In this document: one piece after another, positions 7,685-17,400 of the stretch
How the letters are laid out: the number at the start of each line of letters is the position of its first letter
Position numbering within the stretch: position 1 is the stretch's first letter
Assembly: GCA_964572065.1 (NCBI GenBank)
Contig: CAZNER010000009.1
Coordinates: forward strand, 1 to 38,120
Direction of reading: 5' to 3'
Origin: CAZNER01 sp964572065
GTDB taxonomy: Bacteria > Patescibacteriota > Dojkabacteria > JAHIVN01
Length of the DNA: 38,120 nt
Notes under the pieces: generated by a model
What the model was told of the DNA's origin: nothing
What the model saw: only the letters and a program-made list of their open reading frames with translations
The model's database searches: none
Translations under genes and position numbers: made by a program

Positions 7685-8884
7685 CTACTCATACTTATAC
7701 TTCAGTCTTAGTATCCTTTTCACACTTTCATTAATTCTTTCCTCACTTATTTTACCATTTTTTACAGCTTCTTTTACTTTTTCAATATATTCAATTTGAT
7801 TCTTTGCTATATCAACAACTAATATCATATCGCAACCTGCATTTATTGTATCAACTGCTTTATTTGGATAATTATCAAGAGCCTGCATATTTATATCATC
7901 TGTTATAACAAGTCCATCATAACCTAATTCGTTTCTAAGGATATTTGTAATAAATATTTGAGACAATGTAGCTGGGTATTGATCATCTATTTGAGGATAC
8001 AGCACATGACCTGTCATAATAATTTCTATCCCCTCCTCTACTGCTTTTTGAAATGGGAGTAATTCTTCTTCAAGTAATTGGGTTTTAGTTATATCTATTT
8101 CAGGCAGAGCTTTATGAGAATCTATTATTGTTCTGCCTATTCCAGGATAGTGTTTAGCTGTTGGTATTATACTGTTATCTTGGTGAGCTTTTATGATTTG
8201 AGCTCCAAGCAATGATACTTTTGGTGCATTATTTCCTAATGAACGGTTTGCCATTATACTGTTTGAAGAAAACGAGACATCAAGTACAGGAGCAAAGTTA
8301 ATATCTATATTGACACTTTGTAAAGATTCTGCATGACTAGTTCCTGTTGAATAAGCAAAATCTTCTCTATTTACAATTCCTATATGAGGCTGCGATATAT
8401 TTCTAGCTTCATCCCATGGGATTCGTGCGACTATTCCTCCTTCCTGGTCTGTGGCGATTAATAAGTCGGTTGAAGAAAGATTCTGTAGTTCATTAATAAG
8501 TTGTATTAGTTGGTTTTGTGAAGAAATATTATTACTCATGATTACTACTCCCCCAATTTGATAATTCTCGATAAATGATTTCGTATTTAAATCTAAGTAA
8601 TTATATTGTATTGATACAAAGAAAAGCTGTCCGATTTTTTCATCAATGCTCATCTGGGACAATTTATTATCAACTAAGGTAGAAATTCTATAAAAATTAT
8701 AATTTGATAATATTTGTGTTTTATCTGGAGGATCGATTTTGTGATCTATAGTCGAAGAATTTAAATTCTTTATAAAAACAAATGAAATATTGATAATAAA
8801 AATGATAAAGAGAATAACTAAAGGAATGAATTTTTTCTTGTTATTAAGGATATTGTTAAGTTTTTTTACTTTTGTATTTTTCAA
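7685..8884 (-). CDS. Glycoside hydrolase family 3, NagZ-like beta-N-acetylhexosaminidase, membrane-anchored
   Basis: A 399-residue protein with an N-terminal membrane anchor (about 18-40) followed by a GH3 barrel starting at SQMSIDEKIGQLFFVSIQ. Family signatures are intact: the TDQEGG loop, the KHYPGIGRTIIDSH block carrying the conserved Lys-His and the Asp-Ser-His loop, and VITDDINMQAL with the nucleophile Asp at about 329-330. NagZ-type enzymes remove terminal GlcNAc from muropeptides or other glycans. The anchor would place this one outside, suggesting wall turnover or scavenging. The start is TTG at 8884, supported by an extended -10-like TGT-TAATAA exactly six bases upstream and by the absence of any Met before the barrel. 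The remnant of a second copy lies downstream. Confidence 0.88.
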   Translation of the reverse strand: MKNTKVKKLNNILNNKKKFIPLVILFIIFIINISFVFIKNLNSSTIDHKIDPPDKTQILSNYNFYRISTLVDNKLSQMSIDEKIGQLFFVSIQYNYLDLNTKSFIENYQIGGVVIMSNNISSQNQLIQLINELQNLSSTDLLIATDQEGGIVARIPWDEARNISQPHIGIVNREDFAYSTGTSHAESLQSVNIDINFAPVLDVSFSSNSIMANRSLGNNAPKVSLLGAQIIKAHQDNSIIPTAKHYPGIGRTIIDSHKALPEIDITKTQLLEEELLPFQKAVEEGIEIIMTGHVLYPQIDDQYPATLSQIFITNILRNELGYDGLVITDDINMQALDNYPNKAVDTINAGCDMILVVDIAKNQIEYIEKVKEAVKNGKISEERINESVKRILRLKYKYE

Positions 8885-8890
8885 TTTGTT

Positions 8891-8899
8891 TTATTAACA
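8891..8899 (-). promoter_or_regulatory. Extended -10-like promoter deciding the TTG start of the NagZ-like gene
   Basis: The minus strand reads TGT-TAATAA, then six bases, then TTG. The spacing is the same as at ybeY, which supports a leaderless TTG start. Confidence 0.45.
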
Positions 8900-9028
8900 G
8901 AATATGATAATATATCTGGTTTTTCAATTTATCTTTATTATTTTAATATAAATAATTCTACTTTGTTGTCGATAATAAATCAAAAATGGTAAGATAGTAA
9001 TTAAATTTAAAAATATTGTATATAAAAA

Positions 9029-9871
9029 ATGAATAAAAAGATAAAAAAGCAAGTTAAATGGGAAGGACCATGTGGTTCTATTAGTCCTACAAATAATCGT
9101 GATTTGTTGAATCTTTTTGATAACGATATTCTATTAAAATATTTCAGTGATAAACAATCAAGTGATGATTTGAAAAAGGTTAAAGTTATTACTGAAAAAT
9201 CTTTAAAATATTTAAGGAAAATTTTTAAAAGTTATGATCTAACTTCTGCTTATCATAATTTTGATCATAACTATACAACTACAGTTACATCTTTTAGAGC
9301 TTTTATTGGAGCGTTGAAAATAAATGAGAGCATAACTGTAAATGATTTAAAATTGCTTTTATTAGCCTCATTATTTCATGATACAGGGTATTTGTTAAAC
9401 TCAAGTTTTAAATCTAAATCTAATGTTGTTACACATATAGTTAGAAGTTTGATATTCATGGAAAGTTTTGTGAAAAAGTTAGATTGGGATAATAGGGATG
9501 TTAATGATCTTTTAATATTGGGACAATTCACGGATTATTCGAAGTGGAAGAAAGATAGGTTAAAGATAATAAATCATGATTGTAAAATTAATACTGTGTT
9601 AGCTAAAATCATTGTAGGAGCTGATTTTATGCAGGTCGTTGATAGAAATTATTTTGATAATTTAGATATATTAAATGAGTTTTTAAAAATAACACAAGGG
9701 ATTGAAGAAAAGAAGGGCCAAAAAAAATTCTATAATTTATCTTCTGATGTAACACAATGGATTTGGGAGTATCTAGATGCTTTTTATGAAGGTAAAGATA
9801 AAGATCCTTACAGAAAAGGCTGGAAACATTTTAAATCTGGCATGACAAAGAGATTTGGGATAGACATATAA
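9029..9871 (+). CDS. HD-domain phosphohydrolase
   Basis: A 280-residue soluble protein. The order of metal-binding motifs fits an HD/PDEase-type hydrolase: YHNFDHN near residues 75-82, LFHDTGY with the HD doublet near 115-118, a His further on (VTHIVRS), and GADFMQVVD with the last Asp near 200. This arrangement resembles the class I cyclic-nucleotide phosphodiesterase fold and general HD proteins. Substrate cannot be told from sequence; cyclic nucleotides, ppGpp or other phosphoesters are possible. The C-terminal 40 residues are charged and aromatic (DPYRKGWKHFKSG). It stands alone between divergent and convergent neighbours, so context gives no clue. No Shine-Dalgarno sequence precedes the ATG. 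Confidence 0.78.
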   Translation: MNKKIKKQVKWEGPCGSISPTNNRDLLNLFDNDILLKYFSDKQSSDDLKKVKVITEKSLKYLRKIFKSYDLTSAYHNFDHNYTTTVTSFRAFIGALKINESITVNDLKLLLLASLFHDTGYLLNSSFKSKSNVVTHIVRSLIFMESFVKKLDWDNRDVNDLLILGQFTDYSKWKKDRLKIINHDCKINTVLAKIIVGADFMQVVDRNYFDNLDILNEFLKITQGIEEKKGQKKFYNLSSDVTQWIWEYLDAFYEGKDKDPYRKGWKHFKSGMTKRFGIDI

Positions 9872-9947
9872 AAATAAGGTTGATAGATATCAGTTTTCAG
9901 ATATTAGATGGCGGAGGGTAAATTTCAGTTAATATTTAAAGTTATTT

Positions 9948-11333
9948 TTAAGGTCTAAGACGGTTTAACATTCTTGGGAAAGGTATTGTTTCTCGAATAT
10001 GTTTGATACCAGTTATCCATCTAACGGTTCTTTCCATCCCAATACCAAATCCTGAGTGTGGAACTGTTCCATATTTCCTAAGATCCATATACCATTTATA
10101 ATCTTTAAAAGGGTATTTTTTTTCTTTAAGAATTTTTAAAAGTTTATTGTAATCAAACTCTCTTTCTGCCCCGCCGCAAATTTCACCAAAGCCTTCAGCA
10201 GCCATTAGATCAACAGCTTTTACCCTATCTAATTCTTTATCTTTAAATCTAGGCATATAGAATGCTTTTATTTCAGCTGGCCAATCAGTTATGAATATCG
10301 GTACATCATATATTTTAGCAAGCTTAGTTTCTTCAGGAGCTCCTATATCGTCCATGTATGAAAGTTTTAGATTAAACTTATCATTTAATAAATCAATTGT
10401 GTCTTTATGTGTTATCTTTTTAAAGTTAGATGTTATATATTTCTTAAGGAGTTTAGTATTTCTTTTTAAGACTTGTAATTCGTATTTGCAGTTTTCAAGA
10501 CAGTCTGATATTAATTGTTTTACCAATTTTTCTTCAAAATCCATCAATCCTTGTAGATCTGTAAATGGCAGTTCAGCATCCATCATCCAGAATTCGATTA
10601 GATGTTTTCTTGTCTTAGACTTTTCTGCTCGAAAAACAGGTCCAAAGTCGTATGTTCTTCCAAGAGCTAATTCAGCAGCTTCACAATATAATTGTCCTGA
10701 TTGTGTAAGATATGTTTTTTCTCCAAAGTAATTAACTTCAAATAGCTCTGATGTATCTTCGCATGATACTTGTTGAAATATAGGAGTATCAATTCTTAAA
10801 AAATTTTCCTTTCTTAAAAATGTTATTAAGCTATAAAAAATTTCATCTCTAATTTTTAAAATAGCTCTTTGTTTTTGAGATCTTAGCCATAGATGTCTAT
10901 TGTTTAAGAGAAAATCAGCACCATGCTTTTTTTTGCCAATAGGATATTCGCAGGCTATTTGAATAATTTTTATCTTTGATACATTCATTTCATAACCGAA
11001 CGGTGAACGATTATCTTTTTTGATTTTTCCTGTAATTTGTAGGGAAGATTCAATTGTTAGTTCTTCTGCATTTTCCCAAGTTTCTTTATCTACACTTTTT
11101 TTCTCAACTACCGCTTGTATATCGCTACTTCCATCCCTTAATTGAAGAAATTGGATTTTCCCTGATGATCTTTTGTTATAAATCCAACCGCATAATGTTA
11201 CTGTTTTATCAATATGTTTATCAATGCTTTTTAATAGTGTAGTTGGGGATAGTTCTGAAGAAGATTTTATCCTGGGGAGATGTTTTTTCTTGACTCTTAA
11301 ATTATTCCAATTGGTCTTTGTTTTTTTCTTCAT
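9948..11333 (-). CDS. asnS: Asparaginyl-tRNA synthetase
   Basis: A 461-residue class IIb synthetase charging tRNA-Asn. The N-terminal OB-fold anticodon-binding domain (about 45-135) contains VTLCGWIYNKRSSGKIQFLQLRDG. The catalytic domain has motif 2 (FRAEKSKTRKHLIEFWMMDAEL) and motif 3 (GFGIGMERTVRWITG). LTQSGQLYCEAAELALG and the absence of the long insertion of bacterial AspRS favour AsnRS, as does the HLIEFWMMDAE sequence. It is somewhat longer than usual because of a basic tail of about 30 residues at the N-terminus (KKKTKTNWNNLRVKKK). Transcription probably starts from a TGA-TAAAAT promoter about 30 bases upstream. It is divergent from the giant surface gene, with a 121-base intergenic region. 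Confidence 0.93.
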   Translation of the reverse strand: MKKKTKTNWNNLRVKKKHLPRIKSSSELSPTTLLKSIDKHIDKTVTLCGWIYNKRSSGKIQFLQLRDGSSDIQAVVEKKSVDKETWENAEELTIESSLQITGKIKKDNRSPFGYEMNVSKIKIIQIACEYPIGKKKHGADFLLNNRHLWLRSQKQRAILKIRDEIFYSLITFLRKENFLRIDTPIFQQVSCEDTSELFEVNYFGEKTYLTQSGQLYCEAAELALGRTYDFGPVFRAEKSKTRKHLIEFWMMDAELPFTDLQGLMDFEEKLVKQLISDCLENCKYELQVLKRNTKLLKKYITSNFKKITHKDTIDLLNDKFNLKLSYMDDIGAPEETKLAKIYDVPIFITDWPAEIKAFYMPRFKDKELDRVKAVDLMAAEGFGEICGGAEREFDYNKLLKILKEKKYPFKDYKWYMDLRKYGTVPHSGFGIGMERTVRWITGIKHIRETIPFPRMLNRLRP

Positions 11334-11362
11334 TTTAGAAAGGAAGTTTATTTAGATGTGTA

Positions 11363-11371
11363 ATTTTATCA
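11363..11371 (-). promoter_or_regulatory. Extended -10 promoter of asnS
   Basis: The minus strand reads TGA-TAAAAT, with a predicted leader of about 22 bases to the ATG at 11333. No Shine-Dalgarno sequence. Confidence 0.5.
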
Positions 11372-11454
11372 GTTATCTTTTATAATATAAAGAAGAATTT
11401 GTAAAAATTAGTTATTTTTATTAAATTTGAATAGAGGAAATATTAACTTTTTGT

Positions 11455-14400
11455 ATGAAAAAAGTAAAAAAGGTATCCAAAAAAGTATTTAAGTTTATTT
11501 TCGAAAAGGGAGGTATATATCCTATATCGTTATTGATTATTTTTGCAATGTTTACAGTTATTTCTTTTGAAAAAGGGAAAATTTTGGAAGGGATATCATC
11601 TCAAATATTACTAACGGAAAGGAATTCTCAAACAAACCCATCTGATTTTTATATTGATGAAGAAATGTTTTCGATGCTTCAGAGTAAATATCATAAATCT
11701 ATAGGTGAAGTCAAGGGAGTGTCAGTAGCAAAAAATGATTATCAGATAGATAGGAATTTAGAGGAGAACTATTTTTCATACTTTTCTGGAGAGGATAGTG
11801 AAGGGAATCTAGATATAACTTTAAAGTCAGAAAAAAGTTACCAGACTTTTAGTATTCTAAGAAATGATGCTGGAGTAGAGCTTTATAGATGTATAAAAGG
11901 GGAAGATGTCTTTAAATTTTTAGCAGTTTCTAATCCAATTTTTGAATATAAAGAAAATAATGAATGGATTGAGTATGAATTATTAGGAATTGATAATATT
12001 AAAGTAGTCGAGCAAACAAATAATTATATAATTGTAAAAAAAGACTTGTTACTTTCTGACGGTATAAATGAGTATAATTCTTATTTACAATTAAAAATAG
12101 GTTTTGACGGTGAAGATTATTATAAAAAGTATTCTTTTGGTTTAGGAAGCGGGAGGTTGAATCGTATGGTTTGGAATATTGAAATAAATAGGGATTATGA
12201 TATTGATGATATTAAAGATGATAAAAGTCAAAGGGATAAATTTTATAGAATTGATGATATTGAGTTAAATTGGATGGATTTTGAAGAAGATGTTGAAACA
12301 ATTATTAATGATAATGAGATTAATATGGTTTTTTATTCAGAAGGAAAACAGGGAAATTTGGAGATTGATCCTTCTTTGAGTCTGACAACTTCATCTTCAG
12401 AAATTCAAGTTGATGTTGAAAATAAATATAGAATGATAATGGAATTGGGAGTTACTACTGATTATATAGAATTTTATGATAGATCAGAAAATGATAGCAG
12501 TCCAGATCAGGTACTTGAATTTTTTACAGTATCGGCTAACACATCAAGTACTTGGTATGATCTTCAGTATGATGAGAATAGAAAAATTACTGTAATTGAA
12601 AATACAGATAGTAAGATAAAAATTCGTGTGGAGGGATACTTATCTACCAGTGGTGGTACATATTTAACTGATGGAACTGATAAAATCTGGGCGAAAGAAG
12701 AATATACTTTTAATTTAAAAGGTCTTTTTGTTCAAACGGAAGTTGATTTTAAAGGCGGGATATGGATTAATTATATTCATCCAGTTCAAGCTAATTTTAA
12801 TATTGTTTCACCAGCACCGCATTCAACTACTATAATATATGGTGATGGTATAACTGAATCTTCAACATCTACTACAGATGCTGTATATGACGATACAAAT
12901 GATATTTATACTGTTTTTCAAGGTACAGGTAATTATCAAGACATTATGGTTGGAGAGCTAGTACAAAATGGTGATCGATTGTTAGATGAAAGTATTGATG
13001 GGTCATGGTATTATGGAAATTACCCCGATATTTATTATGCAGATGGAGGTCAAACATATTATAGGAAAAATACAGGTTATTGGTTTGTTTTATTTGATTC
13101 CCAAGAGAGTCTTGACACTGAATCTGAAAGAGAAGCTGTTTTTAATGATTTTATGTTCCCTGATAAGCTTGATTTCACAACTGGCTCTGAATGGAATGAT
13201 ATAAGCGGTAATGTTGTAAATGATGAACCCGTTTCTCCAAGTCCAGGAATGTATTTCGATGGTAGTACTGACTATATTGACATAGATACTGCAGCTAATG
13301 ATGTAGGAACAAGTGGTACGGTTGAGATGTGGGTAAAACCAATGCGTAATTCTAAAGCTCATCAGTTTTTTTTATCATTTAGAGAAGGAGCAAGTGGAGA
13401 TAAGATATATGTTAAAAATGAAGCAGGAAACTTTCAAGTAGGTTTTGGAGATGTTCATAATTATGATACTGGATATTATTTTGTAGAAGATGAGTGGGTT
13501 CATCTTGCAGTCACTTGGTCTGGTACAAATATAAAGACATACGTAGACGGTAATTTCCAAAGTATACATGAAGAACCAGATTCTTTGAGTTCTATGACTT
13601 TGGGATGTATAGCTGGTCTTGCTAATGCAAAGACTGACACAACATACCATCTGGTTGGGCAGATTGATGAGATTAGATTGTGGGATGATGAGAGAACACA
13701 GCAGGAGATACAGGATAATATGAATTCAGAAATTGCAAGTTCAGAGGCTAACTTAATTGGATACTGGAAACTAGATGAAAATGAAGGAACTGTTGCATAT
13801 GATGAAACTATTAATAATAATTATGGAACAATTTATAATGGTAAGTGGAGACTTGGATTCATGCCGGATCATTATAGTGAAGCTGATAATAATTATACAA
13901 TCAGTTCCAGTAGTAATGAGATTGAAATTGATATTGATGGAGGTTATGGAGTTGAATTTGATGGAGGTGATGATTATATACGAGCTCCTAATGATTCGTC
14001 ACTGCAGTTTGGAGAAGGGAGTTTTACTGTAGAGGCTTGGATATATCCAAAGGAACCAGATGAATCAACTGCTAGAATAATTAACAATAGAGGAACAGGA
14101 ACAGGAGGAAGTTATGCCGGATGGCAGTTGAAAATTGGTGATACTGGAAACTGTGATACAGGAAAATGGTGTTTCTATGATTCTTCAATTGATGATGCAA
14201 ATTCAAATTACAAATCTTGTGATGCTTGTGGCTCTAACTATGATCTTGAAGAATGGCATCATGTTGCTATGGTATATGAATCTGATAGTGAGATAAGATA
14301 CTATGTTAATGGTAATTTAGATTCAACTGTATCAGTAGGTTCTTATGGAAGTATTTCAAATTCTTTGCCTACTGCTTTAGGTGCTGGTATTTCTAGTAAT

Positions 14401-17400
14401 GGTGTAGAAGGAAGCAGATCTCAAGAATTTAAGGGATTAATAGATGAAGTAAGACTTTGGGATGATGTAAGAACAGCTACAGAGATAAAACAAAATTTCA
14501 AAAAGATATTAGAAGGTGATGAAGCGAATTTAGTTGCTTATTGGAGGCTAGATGATGGTTCTGGTACTTCAGCGGCTGACTCAAGTAATAATACAAATAC
14601 TGGAACATTAAACAATAGTCCTACATGGGAGTCAGGTTACTGGTCTGTTAGACATGATCCGGTTTTTAAGATCAGGGGGTATAGAGGAAATTCTAATCCA
14701 GCTGCAGTTTCTTTAGAGAGTAATTTGTTAATCGAAAATACTGATTATAATTTTGATTTTAAACCTTTCACTGACGCTTATTTTGCAGATGAGCTGTTAT
14801 GGTATTCTACAATGGATAGTGCTTGGGAGGTTAAAAATCCAGACGTAGGAGACTTTTATGATTCTGCTTGGGATGATGTGGATTTTGTTGATGGAATGTA
14901 TGGAAAAGGAGCTAATTATGATGCAGATGGAGAGAGTATTTCCTTTGAAACAGCAAACAATTTTAATAAAGCTAAAGGAGCTATTGAATTTTGGTACAAA
15001 CCGAATTATGATCATACTGATGCTAATTACTATTATTTCTGGTGTAATCATGTTGATGCAAATAATCAATTTATGTTTAGACATGAAAATGGCGGAGCTT
15101 TACAATTTTTTGCTAAAGCTGATGGTACTTACTCGAACTGTAGTATCGGTCAAAGTTATTATTCGTGGATAGCAGGGGAATGGACGCATCTTAGAGTAGA
15201 ATGGGATGATACATTAAGTGATGACGACCAGTTTAAAATTTATCAGAACGGAAAGCGATTACCTACTGGAGATAATAATGTTGATTATAATTCAGCAAAT
15301 TTAACTTTAGATGATTATACTTATATAGGTAACTATAGTAGTTCAGCAAGTTGGGACGCAAATGGGATTATAGATGAATTCATGGTTTTTGGAGGTGCAT
15401 CGAATGAACCTGATGATCTGGCACAAGGTGGTGATACAGGTGATAGTGATGAATATTTGTTTGATAACTCAAATGATTATACTTTAGATTTTGATGCAAT
15501 TGATAGTGATAATAGAGGTGAATATTTTTATATTGGAAGCGATTTACGCTTTGAAGGATTAAATATTGATTTAGATACAAATGGTTCAGGTTCTAGTCCG
15601 GATATTAACTGGCAGTATTGGGGTAGAAAGGTAGAACATAAAGATGAAGAGTTCATTTTTGCTGATGATGCTAATCTACAGGGACTATGGTATTTTGAAG
15701 AAGCTGGCGATGCAACCAGGCTTGATGAAACGGATAATGACAATGATTTAACTGAGACTTCTGGGGATACAATTGCGCAATCAAGTTATAGTAAAGAAGG
15801 AGATTATTCTGCTGATTTTGAAGCAGGAGACACAGAATATCTTTCAATTTCTGATGCTAATCAAACAGGTTTGGATATTTCAGGAGCTGATTGTGAAATG
15901 ACTATTAGTCTATGGTTAAAAGTAGAAAATATTTCAGGACATATGTTTATGGTTTCAAAATATGATGCTTCTACAAATAATCGCGCTTATCAGTTTCGTA
16001 TTGATACCACAGGAGCTTTAAAGGCAGTGATTTCTCAAGATGGATCAAGCTATGATCAGATAACAGGTGGTACGATTTTAACACAGGGTACTTGGTATCA
16101 TGGTGCAGTTGTATATGATGATACTGATATACGTCTTTATCTTAACGGTGAGTCAGATGCAACCCCTGTTGCCCATACCAGTGGAATACATGATAATAGT
16201 AGTGATTTTGTAGTTGGAGCTTATGAAACTGGTAACTATTATTATGATGGCTTAATTGATGAAGTGGCTGTTTTTGATAGAGATTTATCAGCTGATGAGA
16301 TATATGAAATATATGACGCAAGAAAAGATACTTATGGTTGGGGAGATTTAAGTATTACTGAAACTGATTCAGGAGCGTCTACATTTGAGTCTGATGGTAA
16401 TTTTTATTTTTCTGTTCCTACGGATTGGTCAAAATATTCCATTAAAGGTGGAACTGATTTATTCTATATAAGAGGATATCTTAATTCAGGATCTTTTAGC
16501 ACTGATCCGGTAGAAAATATAATTAAGACTGATATAATTTATTTTCAGTATTTAGATGATATTTCTAGTGATCATCAAACTTTTAGACTTATACAAAATG
16601 GTGCTCCTTCAGTACCAACTCTAGCAAATCGGCTCTTCGATAATGAAGCTACAAGTGACACAACACCGGATTTAAATTTTGAATCGACTGATGGTGATGG
16701 AGATGATATAGAGTATAATTTACAATTGGATAATAATGAAGATTTTAGTTCAACTGTCGAAGATGTATCTTCTGATACTGATTCTGGTTTTGAAAATACA
16801 GAGAATGGAAGTGATACTCATCCGTTTACTCAAGATCAAAATATTAAATATACAATTCAAACTACATTGTCAAATAATACTACATATTTCTGGCGTGTTA
16901 GAGCAAAAGATCCAAATGGAACAAATGTATGGTCAAATTGGTCAAGTAGTAGAAGTTTTACAATTGATTCTACTGTAACAGATGGGGAAGCTTGGCTTCA
17001 GACAGCAGATGAACAGTTTAGTGATGATGCTTTAGATCATGTAGAGGTTGATACTGGGAATGATAGAGTTAAGTTAGAGATTGATTCATGGTGGGATACT
17101 GACTGGACTAAGAGGAAGAAGTTAGTATTTGATAATGCTGATCAATCTTCCAACCTACAAAATTTCCCAGTATTAGTAAAGCTAGATTCAGATCGCATTG
17201 ACTATTCAAGTGTGCAGGATGATTATGATGATCTTAGATTTATTGATAGTAATGACTCAACAGAATTAGATTATGAAGTCGAAGTATGGAATGAATCCGG
17301 TAATTCGTATGTATGGGTTGAAGTTCCTCAAATAAATAGTAGTTCTACAACTGATTATATATACATGTATTATGGTAATTCCTCTACTTCCACTGCTGGT

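Noticed and set aside
9872..9947. Terminator between the HD gene and asnS
   Set aside because: I found no stem of useful length followed by a T-run in these 76 bases.
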